Part shown: positions 9,880-21,634 of the stretch, in pieces
Position numbering within the stretch: position 1 is the first letter of the stretch
Layout: every line of letters begins with the position of its first letter
Assembly: GCA_020310875.1 (NCBI GenBank)
Contig: CM035430.1
Span: 99,958,866-100,022,865, forward strand
Direction: 5' to 3'
DNA length: 64,000 nucleotides
Source: Ceratopteris richardii
Lineage: Eukaryota; Streptophyta; Polypodiopsida; Polypodiales; Pteridaceae
Translations under genes and position numbers: made by a program
Notes under the pieces: model-generated
The model's database searches: none
Seen by the model: the letters and a program-made list of their open reading frames with translations, nothing else
What the model was told of the DNA's origin: nothing

Positions 9880-11640
9880 CTTTTCTTTGATTATTAACCT
9901 CAAGCATGATAGTCACTACTTCAGATCAGGTTGGCCTCATCTTGACCCTTCTCTTCTGCACATACCTTGTGTTGTTGACAAAGTCAAAGCCATATTCAAG
10001 CACTTCTTTGCTTCTTGTAGAAGCCCAACTATGGCTTGCTCTAGATCTATTAGGGAAGTTCAAGCCCTCTTCACCTATTATAGAAACCTTAAGAGAAACT
10101 TAAGAGCTAGAAGAAGACATTCCATCACTAGAGAGCTGGATATGCTTCAGTCTTCCGAATATCCTAATAAAATGGATAAGATTTAATCTCTTTAGGACAT
10201 TGAAATATGAGGAGTACCTTGAGGCTAGTGGTATTCTCTCTACATCAAGAGAATTTTGGGCAAGGAACCTGGACAGACCTAATAAGCACATGTTCTCTAT
10301 GCTCCAAAAGAAGAAGAGTAAGGACTTCATTCCATTTTTGATGAAAAATTCAGGTGGTTATGCTATCATTGTTGAGGAGAATTTGTAGGAGGCCACTCGC
10401 TTCTTTATTGATGTTTTCTCTAGTTCTTCCAAGTGGGGGGAGAATATCCGTAGTGCGAGAGTGAGTATCGCTCTTAAAAGGACTAAAACTATTCCTGCCA
10501 GTGTGGCTACCCTATTGGACCTACCCCTCATTGTCGGTGACATTAAAGAAACCATAGGTAAATTGAAACCCTGCAAAAGTCCTTGCCTTGATGGCCTTCC
10601 AAATGAGCTTTTCATTGCTCTTCATGATTTTCTCACTCCCTTCATTCTCTTGATCTGGAAAGAATCTTTTAGTGAAGCCACTCTTCCTATTGAAATCAAC
10701 ACTAGGGTCATAAAGTTGATTCATAAAAGGGGATCTAAAGAAGACCTGAATAATTGGAGGCCTATCACTTGCTTGACCACTATTTATAAGATTTTTGCTT
10801 CCATTCTTGCTAGAAGAATTAGCCCTCTCATGAACGACATCATCCTTCCTAAACAAAAAGGTTTTGTAAAAGGGAGATTCATTCTTGATGCCATCATCTC
10901 TCTTTGGGAAGGGATGGATTATGCTCAAGACTCTAATTAGCCTTACTATTTTCTGAAAATTGATTTTGACAAAGCTTATGATAGGATCGAGTGAGATTTT
11001 TTCCTCGAGTCCCTTCATCATATTGGGGTTGGAAAGTCCTTTAACAGAGCTATCAGCACCCTTTTTGGTCATGTTCACTCCAAAGATTCCTTTTAGGCTA
11101 AGGAGGTCCATCAGATAGGGCTGCCCTCTTGCCCCCCTTCTTTTTACCAAAGCTAGTGATGCATGTGGTTGGCTCATCAAGATGCCTTGAATAATAAGGA
11201 AATGGAAGGTACTTCCATCCCCGAAAGTGATAACCAATTCTACTTGTAGACCTTTGTTGATGATACCAACATCATCGTCAAAGTTGATGATAAATCTGTC
11301 AAATGATTGTTTGAATACCTTCTGCCTAGCCAATGGCTCCCACATCAATCACCAAAAAACTACATTTAGATCTTCCAATAGCTTTGTCCCTCATTGTATT
11401 ACCTCCTTGGGGTGTGAGGTCATCAAAGATGGTGAAATTTTTAGACTTTTAGGCATTCCCATGGGTTTCAAGGTCTCTATCAACCAAAGGTGGGAATGGG
11501 TTATGAATAAGTTAAAGAAAAAGATCTTCAACTGGTATGCTTGTCACTCCTCCCTCTCTCACATGGTTTTTTTCCTCAACATCTACTTCCTCTCTTGCTG
11601 GATGCCCAACAAAAGACACTTCAAGTAGGTTTTTGCCTTG
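9880..11640 (+). pseudogene. LINE ORF2 reverse transcriptase domain
   Basis: Visible non-LTR RT motifs are LKPCKSPCLDGLPNELF (about 10560-10613), NNWRPITCLTTIYKI, LPKQKGFVKGRFILDAI (10846-10898), KIDFDKAYDRIEW (motif A, around 10960-10995) and FVDD (motif C, around 11253-11264). LLGIPMGFKVSINQRW follows at about 11446. Several stops and at least three frame changes separate these pieces. The 275-codon open frame on the opposite strand (10521-11348) is a shadow of this region. Confidence 0.88.
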
Positions 11641-12600
11641 GCTAGGAGATTCTTATGGGGTGGTAACCTCCAGCATACCAAAATCCCTAAAGTTGCATGG
11701 AGTATCTATTGCCTACCTAAAACAGAAGGTGGGTTAGGAATCTATTGCCCCATTAAAATGGCCACTAATTTGGCAACCCAATGGATTGTCAGATCCATAG
11801 ATTCCAATGACTTTTGGGCTCTCCTTGTTAAGAGAAATGTTGATAGATTCTGTTTAGTTGAGTACAAGTCTTGGAAACACCACAACCTTTGGGATATAAT
11901 TGTTTCCCCTCACTCTTACTCCCCTGTTGGAAGTTCTCTTACTTGCAAGTTATGGCTCTCTTGGATAAAGGTTAAAAGAATCTATGTGTCTAATGATAAT
12001 TTCTTCCTTCATAGTGATTTTTTAATGCATGAAAGTATATGGACAGGCTGGATTTCTCTATGGTGCAATGGTAATTTGGGTGTTAAAGAGCATAAATGTT
12101 CCAAACATGGTTTCTCTAATTGGGCTGATCTTCATGCTAGTGAGGAAATTATGTCTAATGATCAAATCACTGTGAGCTCTGATTGGTGTGTTTCTTGTTT
12201 ATAGGTTTTGTTTCATCACAAGGAAATGCTGATCCAAAGAATTGATAGATGCACTCAGAGAAGACCTGTCAAATTGAAGGACAATGCCCAGGATATGCTG
12301 TGTAAATTTAAGAAGTGCAGAGGATCTCTGAACCTGATTCTCCACAGATTGAACTCTAGGTGGAAGGTTTCTTGGAATGCTCAGCAATGGCACCACAGGT
12401 TCTTAAGCCTTTGGAACATTCCACACAACATTAAGCACTCTTTTCTTGTGTGGTTGATCCTCCATGATGGTGTGTGGTATGGCTCCAAAGCCAGGAAAAT
12501 TGGCATTGCTGATGGTCTTTGTATGTTTTGTGGCAATGTGGAGGATCTCCCCCACTTATTTCTAAACTCCAGGCATGCTCTCTCATTTTGAAATGTCCTT
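11638..12600 (+). pseudogene. LINE ORF2 C-terminus with zf-RVT domain
   Basis: An open frame from 11638 to 12204 continues the post-RT region (ARRFLWGGNLQHTKIPKVAW, GGLGIYCPIKMATNLATQW). After a break the zf-RVT motif appears as WNIPHNIKHSFLVWLILHDG and GLCMFCGNVEDLPHLF. The Cys pair followed by a His is the expected zinc-binding pattern. A spacer of about 530 bases leads to the A tail. Confidence 0.82.
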
Positions 12601-13138
12601 TTACCCATCTGGCAAGGACTAAACATCACCTTGAGCTACAAAGATGCTCTCCTTGACACGTGCAACAACTTGGATTTTGTACTCTAGAATCTGTGGAGGA
12701 GACAAATTTTATGGTTCGTCTAGAAATCGAGATGCCAAACAGTCTTCAACAGGAACTTCAATTCTCTTCATCTGGCCTTCTTCAAAGGATTTAAGACTTT
12801 AGGCCTGCAATGTTTGATTGCTACCAACAATGCTCCCCCTGACAACTTTCAGGTCCCTCCCACCTTAGAGTTACCCCTCCCAACAAGTGGAGAGACTCCT
12901 TGCTCAAGATGTATTCTAGTACCAGAGTTATGATGGTCCAACTTTGTACTTAGTCCTGCTAGTTGTTTTATTCCTATCCTTCTCGTTGTATTGCCCTCTA
13001 ACTAGCTCTTTTGTTCTTTTTCCTTTGCTGGACCCCTCTCTTTTATGAGGTATTGTAATATTTAAGTGAGGGATCTTTCCCTCTATACATCTGCACTTCC
13101 ATCAGTAATTCCAATTTTCCTGTTCTCTCAAAAAAAAA
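12600..13138 (+). other. LINE 2 3' end and A tail
   Basis: Non-coding or heavily decayed end of the LINE. It finishes with CTCTC plus nine A residues and then the right target duplication at 13139-13149. Confidence 0.75.
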
Positions 13139-13149
13139 GATGAAAATCC

Positions 13150-14429
13150 TTCTTGAAAGTTCCATGCTACTTCTATCTTGGCATGTGGTGATGCACATTA
13201 TCAAATAACTATCCTTAACACGTGCATCTAGCGGCATCTTCAAGCACAAGTATAGCTCCTAGCAACTGATGCACAACATAACTTTTGCAACTGCATCGAT
13301 GTCTCACCTGCAATCCACTGCTCATTTGGTAGGGTCTATGAGCCCATCGCTCAGGAGTACATGGGTCCAACAACACAATCATCATTTTGATGTTGCATTA
13401 GGGTCAAATGAAGTTTTTGTTTAGTGTTGAAGATGGCATACTAGATTGGTCTCTAATAGAGGAACTTCCGGTGTTCTCCTATAAAGCTACCATGGGTGCT
13501 CTTCAATATAAATTCAAGTATGCTATCTGCATCTACAAGTTTTCTAGGAAGAACATGGATGATCTTAATGTCTCCATATTTCATGCTTCAAAAAATATGT
13601 TAACAATAATCATATATCATATATTTATGTGAATAATCATGTGAGACAAGTATTGGCGTGTTGGCATTCAGCCTTTATTTCTTCGCTCAATCTTGGACAA
13701 GATTGCACATTTATTAAGGTTAAGCACAGATATCAAAACTCTCTTTTTTCAAACAATAATGAGGAAAATCTAGAAGAAGGAATCGCAAAACAAGTGATTA
13801 TTTGAACAATCAAATGAGCTGCATATGAAATGCAAAAGCTCTTCGTTCTTCTATTGAGCAGATACATTTAAAGTCTTTGGCTCTACTATTTTCCATTTCA
13901 ATATATCACATTTTTCTATCTTGAACAAAAATTTAGAAAAAAAACTTCTAATTCTTTGTAATAAATCCTACTCACATAGATTTAAGCAAGAAATCTATTT
14001 TTGTTCAATGATGGGAAGTAGAAACCATCTCATGCTGAGAGAGGATCCCAAGTCATTTCTAGCTTGTTTTGTATCTAAATGTTTTCTCAAGTGTCTGCAG
14101 CAATATAACAACATGAATTACAGCAAAGCAAAGAAGAGGATCGATAAGGTCAATCAACAATGTCAAACTTTTTTATTACCTTTTAATCCCTTTGTACCAC
14201 CCTAACATTTGCTAGGGAAGGAGAAAAAAATACATTTACCACCCTAGAATGAGAGAAGGATATAAATACATTGCTCCACCATTAGTTTGTTGAGAGAAGG
14301 AACGTAAATTATTGTACCACTCTCTTGATGTATGGGGAGGATCTTCACCACTCTCAATCTATGTGGGAAAGGAATAATTTCCCATAAAGAGCTTTGTATA
14401 ATCAAGATCAAAGGGCATTGCTGCCTATT
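13150..14429. other. Remnant of the old LTR element interior, no recognised gene
   Basis: AT-rich sequence with only short open frames, the longest being 13921-14205 (94 codons) with no recognised domain. It lies between the second LINE and the right LTR of the old element. The boundary with the LTR cannot be fixed; a TATA-like TTGTATAAAGAG near 14525 lies within the LTR. Confidence 0.45.
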
Positions 14430-14727
14430 AGCTTAACTTCAAGCATGTGAACACACTCTAAGTAAGAAAGCAATCCTATCCAAAACTCTTATCTCCTTTT
14501 GATTGGCCCAATGGCCACATGAAGTTGTATAAAGAGAGCCAGTCTTGTTCACATAATAGTTGAGCCACGTTCCACTTCATTATATGTGCGTATGAACTAT
14601 AGAGAGATACCTATTCTCTTTCTATATACCTTATCCTCCCTATGTGTAAGTGATTTGTTTCTATCTGTGTATAAACGAGACCTTTGCGATTGTTGCTTGT
14701 TGCACCATATTTGCCTAGCTCATAACA
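14430..14727 (+). repeat. 3' LTR tail of the old element
   Basis: 14581-14727 matches the tail at 1-174, sharing TATGAACTATAGAGAGATA and GTTGCTTGTTGCACCATAT, and ends CATAACA. The start at about 14430 is arbitrary because the upstream LTR is not available for comparison. Confidence 0.6.
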
Positions 14728-15578
14728 CACAAATCATATACCAAAGAAAATTAGACTAAGGGCAAGTCCTCTAGCATCACCTAAAAATTGTCTACTTCCC
14801 CCGAAGAAGATGCAAACAACTCTAGCTCCACCTGTTCTAGTCAGATGCAACACGTCATTCCTTGTGGAAATCGTATCACTCACCATGGAGCTCCTTCTAG
14901 ACTTCCTTTTCATCTTTCTTTTTTGCACTTTTCGCCTTTACATTAGCCAAAAGAGCTGCAACGCTTTTTTTTTTGTTTCCTTCTTGAGACACCACGCATA
15001 GCTCCTCCTCCATAAGTAAGCAAAAATACTCCTCCTAATTGAAGGGTTCGACCTACTTGGGTGTTAACATTGGCAACTAGGCCATTAAAATTTCGTGGCT
15101 ATACATGGAGAGATTGTCTTGCCAAATCCTCAATGGTAATTAGAACGCCTACTCTTGCCATCAATTCACACAAGTTATTTATCCCCATGAGGAATGTGTC
15201 ACTTCTCCATTCAACAACATTTCTATAGTGAGATGGTTCTCTTGGTTCTGGATCCTAGTCTAATTATGTTTTGCCCTAATTTCACAATATATTCCAAGAC
15301 TTAGATGCCTTGGAAGTGAAATGAATGAGTGCAAGAATGCCAACTCAATAGTTGGTCATCAGTTCATCGAGTGCATCCTCATTTTTCCACCTATGAGTTG
15401 GATACGGATCTACATGTAAAGGGATGATCATGATAGGATTTCTAGGCTCTATTACTTTCATAATTTTTATGTATGCACCCAGACCAGCCTCTAGAATCTC
15501 ATAAGATGACAATATCCAATATTTGAAGTCAATAAGAGTTTCTTCTTGAATGGTTTGGCATTGAAACTATCTAACAAT
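14728..15578 (-). other. Unassigned DNA with a decayed minus-strand reading frame
   Basis: No family is recognised. On the minus strand, around 15440-15120, a codon-like stretch can be followed through stops (for example HVDPYPTHRWKNEDALDEL). It could be an old gag-like or other retroelement fragment. The remainder shows nothing I can name. Confidence 0.3.
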
Positions 15579-15808
15579 TGTTAGAGTTAGATGTCTGCAG
15601 AAGCACATGAACAGCACAAGGAAGAAGAAGAACCTTGGAGCACAACACACAATGCTGAATGTATTACCACTAGAATGTACAAAGATAACTAGCCTATTAG
15701 GGCAACAGGTGTATATACAAGCTAGGGGAAAAAACCTCCTAAAGAGGGAAAAAGGAGCCCCGACGGTCCTAGAGTGTTCACACACATCACTACCTAAATA
15801 TATCAACA
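15579..15808 (-). repeat. 3' LTR of copia A2
   Basis: A 230-bp LTR reading TGTTGATATATTTAGGTAGT on the minus strand and ending TAACTCTAACA. The adjacent minus-strand polypurine tract is at 15809-15822. Confidence 0.92.
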
Positions 15809-15879
15809 AATCCCCCCTAGGAGTGATGCGGTGAACAAGGAGTTGGCACTCATGTATAAGGAAGTGTCAAGCTATGTGG

Positions 15880-16400
15880 AATCAATCCACAAAAGGAAGT
15901 AAGCCCAAAGCTTTGCGGAAAGCTTGAACTTCTCCCTAGGTAGAGCCTTCGTAAAAGGTCTCCAATGTTCTCCTGTGTGGGCACATATGCCAAGCTGATC
16001 TCCCTAGTAGAGAACCTCTCCCTGACATAATGATAATGCATCTCAATGTGCTTAGTGCAAGCATGGAACACACGGTTCCTCGCAACTTCCAATGTGCTCT
16101 CACAGTCAATCAAGATGGTGGTGGCAAAAGATCGACCAACACCCAAATCATCCATAAGGCGTCTGAGCCACACACACTCAACAATCGCTCTAAAAGCTAC
16201 CCTATACTCAACCTCACAACTAGAAGTGGCCACAGTAGGCTGCTTCTTGCTCAACCAAGATATACATGAGCTACCAAGCATGAAGCAAAAGCCACTGGTG
16301 GACACATGAGTGTCATAGCAACTAGCCCAATCACTGTCTGAAAAAGCATGCAAATCTGGCAGTAGTGACCCCCCCTTGGGATAAAACAATCCAACTAGAT
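15880..16400 (-). pseudogene. Fossil copia RNase H region (A2)
   Basis: The minus-strand motifs FSDSDWASCYDTHVSTSGF, KKQPTVATSSCEVEYRVAF and HTKHIEMHYHYVRE-like match the RNase H end of A1. The region leads into the polypurine tract and LTR. Confidence 0.88.
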
Positions 16401-16713
16401 AGGTACCAATTAAGTAGTGAAAGATGTGCTTAAGTGCCTACCAATGCTTGACACCTGGGCAATGCATAAACCTGCTCATGTGTGTGACAACAAACTGAAT
16501 ATCTGGCTACGTAATGCATAAATGAATCAAGCATCCAACAGCCTACTGATAGAGAACAACATCAAATGCATCTCCACCATCATGAAGACTCAATCGTAAA
16601 ACTGTCTCGATAGGATTGGCAATACGCTTACGGTCTTCAAGGCCAAAATGTTGCAATAATGTGTCAATATATTTCGCTTGATACAAAGCCATTCCACCAT
16701 CAACTTGCATAAA

Positions 16714-17332
16714 CTAAATGCCCAAAAAGTGATGCAAAGGCCCCAAATTAGACATCTCAAATGAGGCATGCAAATCAGCCTTAAAATTAGCAATATGCAT
16801 GTCATGAGGACCACTAAGCAGCATGTCATCAACATACACCACAATGATCAGAAGCACATCGTTAGCACGCTTAACATATAAGGTGCTCTCAGTTGGACTG
16901 TTCTCAAAACCATGTGCAATTAGATACGCATGTATCTTTTCATACCAAGCACGTGGTGCTTGCTTTAAACCATATAATGCCTTCTTTAACCTGCACACCT
17001 GGTTTTCATGCCCTTTCTGCACAAAGCCATGGGGCTGAAAAACATACACTTCTTCATGCAAGTCACCATTCAGAAATGCTATCTTAATGTCCAACTGATG
17101 TACATTCCAACCATGATGAGTTGCAAATGCATAGACGTTACAAACAGTAGTCATTCCACAAGTAGGAGCAAAGGTTTTGTCAAAATCAATGCCTCTTTCC
17201 TGCGCATAACCCTTTGCAACAAGCCTAGCTTTATACCTATCAATTGTTCCATTAGGTTTACGCTTCAACTTGTATACCCACTTAGTGCCAATGGCTTTCT
17301 TGCGAGGAGGCAAGTCACATAAAGACCAGATA
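16714..17332 (-). pseudogene. Fossil copia RT region (A2)
   Basis: The minus-strand translation shows KWVYKLKRKPNGTIDRYKAR, LDIKIAFLNGDLHEEVYVFQ, ALYGLKQAPRAWY and YVDDMLLSG, an RVT_2 domain closely matching A1. The upstream gag, protease and integrase parts are absent from this copy. Confidence 0.9.
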
Positions 17333-18099
17333 CCATTTTAATTGTGCTAAAACGTCAAATAGGAGAATGGAAACTCTTGTGTCATTACCTTCTCCTCCAT
17401 TCAATACAAGGGATCAGTAAGCCGTACCCTCTCCCCTTGTGAATCACATGTTATGGACTTTGACTCTCCAAAAATGCCATGACTACCCATCCGATCTTTG
17501 TAGGACTAACTTGTTTTGGAGTAAGCCATCTTTGGCTCTACCTTATGCATTAAAATGGAAGGTTGAACTTCATGTTCCTGTACATGATTCAAAATTTAGT
17601 TGGCCTTCAAGTAGATGTCTATTTTGGTTTTGTAAGTTCTATTTGTAAACAAAATTTCAACATGTTTTCCAAAACAATTTAACATTGTTTTTCCTTCAGA
17701 TAACATTAGAATTCCAAAACAACTCTTGATTATTTTTTCTTAAAGAGATAAAAAACAATTAACAAAGGAGAGAGATACAAATCCTCATGACGAGGGGATG
17801 TGAGTCTTTGGCTAAGAACTTACAAATGTTCAATAGCTTGAAACATAATCATCCTCTTGTCTGAATACATACACAAGCGTCTCTCTTTAACTATAAGGCT
17901 TGAAATAGTGATGAAAAGATCCAAGGGAGGGCTTAATAGGGTAAGCATCCTTCATCATGACTTTGCCATTGCAACATAGTCTCTATAGAAAGGCCTTACC
18001 TCTATAGGAGGAATTTTCTTTAGCAAACTCAAATTGGTGGTACAATTTTTTTGCTTGTGTTCCACTATGTGTGTGCATGCAGGGGTAGAGGACATTTGG
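17333..18099. other. Unassigned DNA, nothing recognised
   Basis: AT-rich sequence between the copia A2 fragment and the left LTR of copia B. No ORF above 80 codons carries a known motif, and there is no clear repeat structure. Confidence 0.4.
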
Positions 18100-18637
18100 A
18101 GATCTTCATCACTCCAAGTGTAACTATGGATGGTAGGAAGTTGGAGTTTTCTTATACATGTGCTATTGAGACATTTTCTATCATAGGAGTTCATACTCGC
18201 TTGTATATGTCTCCTAGCCTTTCCAAAAGGTGCTGAATTTTTATAGCAATCTGTTAGGGATTCATTTTTATGTAAGAAGCTTCATTTTTAGAGTTCTTAT
18301 ACTTATTGAAAAGCTTAAAAAGCAAGGATTCTATATCATAAAGGGTTGTGCCAAGTTCTTGTTATACTTGGAGTTATAGCTATTTCTATCTCTGCTAGTC
18401 TATCTTGAAACCTAAAAGGAAAATTACTCTTGTGTGGCTGAGTTGACAAGTCTACACGTGTCCAATTTTTGTGATTGATAGCTTGTAGGCTTTTTATTAT
18501 GTGCCCAAAAGGGTTTCTCAATTGGAGATGGGAATTTTGAGTTAATTCATTTTTAGTGAGTACTAGTCTAAGAGCAGACAGGTCTTGGGCAAGGTCCAAG
18601 CTTCTTGTTCTACATTTGGAGGGGAAAGCTTCCATCA
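18100..18637 (+). repeat. Left LTR piece of copia B
   Basis: It matches 31320-31867 in order, sharing TATACATGTGCTATTGAG, CCTTTCCAAAAGGTGCTGAA and AGTACTAGTCTAAGAGCA. It ends CCATCA just before the primer site. The start is approximate because similarity with the right LTR fades near 18100. Confidence 0.75.
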
Positions 18638-18638
18638 G

Positions 18639-18650
18639 TGGAATCAGAGC
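18639..18650 (+). other. Primer binding site of copia B
   Basis: TGGAATCAGAGC is one base away from the Met-tRNA-type site TGGTATCAGAGC and sits directly after the LTR end. Confidence 0.75.
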
Positions 18651-18817
18651 AGCTTGAAGACATCAAGCTAAGTTCAAGAATATTTCAAGTGAAGCAAGAC
18701 AACAAGGTCAAGTACTTGAAGGCTACATCAAGGGGGATCATCTAGAGGAGTGCTCACCATCAAAGGAGTAAAGCTATCTAGGAATACTAGAGAGGTAAAA
18801 CACACCTACTTTTATCA

Positions 18818-19740
18818 TGATTGATAATTCCAATGCTATTGAGAAGATTGAGAAGAAAAAAGCACCAGCCTTGGAGGTTTAGGATGTGCAATTTCATATT
18901 AAGCAAGGATCTAGGTGGCAACATTCATGGATCAGATGTCAAAGCAATACCATTGGATCCTATGGCACCTATCACAATTGAGTTGAAGACCATGAAATGT
19001 TGGGATATGAAAAATAGACAGTTAATGTTCATGATTTAACAATCTGTTAGTAATACCATGATTGGACATATTCAGTGAATGGATATAGCTAAGGACATGT
19101 GGGATTACTTGGAGACAATCTTTACAACTAGCACCAAAGCTAGGAAGGTGCAGCTCAAGAATGAGCTTAGAAACCTCAAGAAGCGAAGTACTCTATCAAT
19201 CTATGATTACATTATGAAAGGTAAAAACATTAGGGAGTCCCTTGCCGCAATAGGCACCCAAGTGGATGATGATAACATGGTGGCCTATTGTTTGAATGGT
19301 CTCAAGGAAGATGAAAAATGGAGGATATTCACTTCCTCTTTGTATGCTAGAGAGAACATGCTTGACCTTGATCAACTTACCACACTCATGATCAATGAGG
19401 AGATGCTTCAAAGAGGAAACAATAGTAAAGGTTCTCAATCTATGCTATATGCAAGAAACAGAGGGAAAGGTAGAGGCAAAGGAAGGACAAATCAATCCAA
19501 CGAGATGAACGAAGATGAAGCTAGCACATCCTATGAAAAACGAAAAGGAAAGAACCAAAGAGGTAGAGGTAGAGGTGGTTACAACAATCAAGGCAAGAGA
19601 GGTGAGTGCTATTCATGTGGAAAGAAAGGTCATTCAGAAAATGAATGCCCTTCAAAGAAGAATCAAGGTAACTATACTTCTAATGAAGATAATTACCAAG
19701 TTTTCACCATGAGACATGACTTAGGGATCATTTGTAGGAA
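18818..19740 (+). pseudogene. Fossil gag region of copia B
   Basis: From 19079 a long frame shows the copia gag signature: KDMWDYLETIFTTSTKARKV, LKNELRNLKKRSTLSIYDY and VAYCLNGLKEDEKWRIF. A basic, glycine-rich linker (RGKGRGKGR, RGRGRGGYN) leads to the zinc knuckle CYSCGKKGHSENEC at about 19606-19647, a perfect CCHC box. The protein would package the element RNA. Confidence 0.87.
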
Positions 19741-19744
19741 AAAG

Positions 19745-20889
19745 ATGAAAAGTGGTACATAGATAGTGGTTGTAGCAACCACATGTCATGTATGACATTT
19801 ATGTTCACTTATTTACATGTTCCTAAGGACAAAGGGTGCATTGAGATAGGTGAGAATATCAAGCATGTGATTAGAAATAGTGGAGACATAAGATTTCAAA
19901 ACGGAAACAAAAGCACTACACTTAAAGACGTATTGCATGTTCCCACTATTACTAAGAATCTGATTTCAATTGGCTAGATGGTAGACAAGGGTTACCAAGT
20001 CAAATTCAATGAAAAAGGATGCTTCAAAGAAGATCCAAAGAATGGCTCTAACCTCATGGCCAAAGGTGAAAGGCAAGGGAGGATGTTCACACTTGGAGTC
20101 AAGGCAATTCTAGTAAGTATATGTTCATTGCATGTGGGTCATCAAAAATTGCAACTCTTGATCTATGGCACAAAGGAATTGGCCATCTTAATGTTGAGAA
20201 GCTCAAGAATATGTAGAAGGATAAAGTTTTTAGAGGAATTCCAAGCTTCACCACACCTAACTTGCATGAGGTATGTGAACCATGTAAATTTGGGAAGCAG
20301 ACTAGGAGGCCTTTCAAGCCATCAAGTTATGTGGCTCCAAGGGTTTTGGATTTGGTCCACATAGATGTTATGGGAACCTTCACAAGAGCCATCGCATGCA
20401 AATCATAGGTACTTCGTAACTTTTATGGATTATTGATCTAGAAATATTTGGATCTATGTCATCAAACACAAGAGTGATGTGTGTGATACATTCAAAAGGT
20501 TCAAGGGACAAGTTGAGAATGAAATAGGCCACAGGATTAAAACTCTAAGATTAGATAGTGGAGGAGAGTACTTCTTCGATAATTTTACCAAGTTCTTGAA
20601 GGATGAGGGGATAAAAGACAATATACATGCAGTTATCCCCAGAAAAAAATGGTATTTGTGAAAGCAAAAATAGAACGATTGTAGAGGTACCTAGATGCAT
20701 GTTAAATGAAATGAATGTCACATTTACCTATTGGGCTGATGCAACAATTCAGCTTTTTACTTGATGAATAGGATGACCACATCAAGATTTCATCATGCTA
20801 CTCCAGATGAGGTTAATTACCAAAGGAATTCTCACTTGTCATATCTAAGGATTTTTGGATGTGCATGTACCTCAAGAGGTGACGGAAGG
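19745..20889 (+). pseudogene. Fossil protease and integrase region of copia B
   Basis: The protease active-site surroundings start near 19755. LKDVLHVPTITKNLISIG, typical of the end of the copia protease, is at 19921-19974. Integrase core pieces LRLDSGGEYF (about 20550) and SYLRIFGCACTS (about 20840) follow. The region is broken in several places and ends at the insertion point of element C. Confidence 0.8.
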
Positions 20890-21614
20890 TGTTGGGTTAT
20901 AAGGGTTGCCCACAATTCCTCTTATGTAATGGCACCCTCTAGTACTCATAAAAATACCTCTTTTTTGTATTTAGGAGATGTGCTCATGTGAACACTCTCC
21001 TAAGCCCTTTTTAATATTTTCCTTATGCTATAGTGTGGAAGCATCTTAAATAAATCCACCTTTTTGCACATATGTAGAAATCCCACGTTGAGAAATTCCC
21101 ACGCTCCATTTCCTTGAGATTTGGGAATATTTTCCAAGATATCAAAAGATATGTTAGTTAGAAAGCATGTGCTCCCTTTTGACTAGTCAAAAAGAGCACA
21201 TGGGAGAATGTGCCTAGCCTATATATAGAGGCTCATTTCTTGTAATGAGGGAGCTTTTGGTCGTGCTCTCATGTAAAATCATTTCAATGGAAGAACTCTC
21301 CTTTCTCTTAAGGCTTTGTACATATGTGTATTTAGTCTTGGAGTGTGTGAGAGTGAGGTGTGTGTGCATGCTAGCATTTCCTATGTGTGTAAGTAGAGTG
21401 TTGAAATTATCTTGTATTTTACATATGTGACTAGGATCCTTGACTCCCATTGCTCCATATTTTCAAGCATGTGGCATAACTGCGGGCTGATGGCCAATGG
21501 CTTGAACATGATGGAGGATGGGGTGGATGAAAGGAGAGTCATTCTTGGGACTTCCTTCTTGCTTCCATGCAAGGTGGTGTGGGTCTTGGCTCCCAAGGGC
21601 ATACTACAACAACA
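20890..21614 (+). repeat. 5' LTR of element C
   Basis: TGTTGGGTTA...CAACAACA, 725 bp, the same length as 28241-28965. A TATA box CTATATATAGAGG at about 21220 is the likely promoter. The short open frames inside are duplicated in the other LTR and are not genes. Confidence 0.95.
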
Positions 21615-21616
21615 AA

Positions 21617-21634
21617 TTTGGCGCCGTTGCCTGG
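21617..21634 (+). other. Primer binding site of element C
   Basis: TTTGGCGCCGTTGCCTGG, two bases after the LTR. GGCGCCGTTGCC-type sites are common in plant Ty3/gypsy elements and their non-autonomous derivatives, in contrast to the Met-type sites elsewhere in this window. This suggests that the helper is a gypsy element. Confidence 0.82.

Larger units (their letters stand above)
7478..13138 (+). mobile_element. Full-length plant L1-type LINE, decayed
   Basis: A 5.66-kb element ends in an A tail at 13130-13138. It is bounded by the duplication GATGAAAATCC (7467-7477 and 13139-13149, extending to AAAGATGAAAATCC through the tail). It holds a DUF4283-like ORF1 with zinc knuckle, then ORF2 with endonuclease, RT and zf-RVT in order. 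Both ORFs carry several stops and frame changes, so the copy is dead. The element is inserted in the old LTR element spanning 1-14727. The length is in the normal range of 5-7 kb for plant L1 elements, and the start is probably the true 5' end. Confidence 0.9.
1..14727 (+). mobile_element. Old, mostly non-coding LTR element hosting nested insertions
   Basis: The tail of one LTR lies at 1-174, followed at once by a Met-type primer binding site. A related LTR tail closes at 14727. Once the nested LINEs and copia element are set aside, only short internal pieces remain (175-308, 7008-7463, 13150 to about 14430), and none shows gag or pol. I infer that both tails belong to one element of LARD or very decayed type. 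The two tails look roughly 80% alike by eye, so the element is old. The left end lies outside the window, so no target duplication can be tested. The alternative is two separate relics of one family. Confidence 0.55.
15579..17332 (-). mobile_element. Partial Ty1/copia copy A2 of the A1 family
   Basis: On the minus strand, a 3' LTR (15579-15808) and polypurine tract are preceded by RNase H and RT regions nearly collinear with 3580-5028 of A1. Similarity stops at about 17332, so only the 3' part is present. The LTR looks about 92% like the A1 LTRs by eye, making this copy older. The coding part is broken in several places. RT motifs AFLNGDLHEEVYVFQP and YVDDMLLSGP are clear. Confidence 0.92.

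Noticed and set aside
10521-11348. A 275-codon minus-strand open frame
   Set aside because: It lies exactly opposite the LINE reverse transcriptase, whose motifs are clear on the plus strand; it is a shadow frame.
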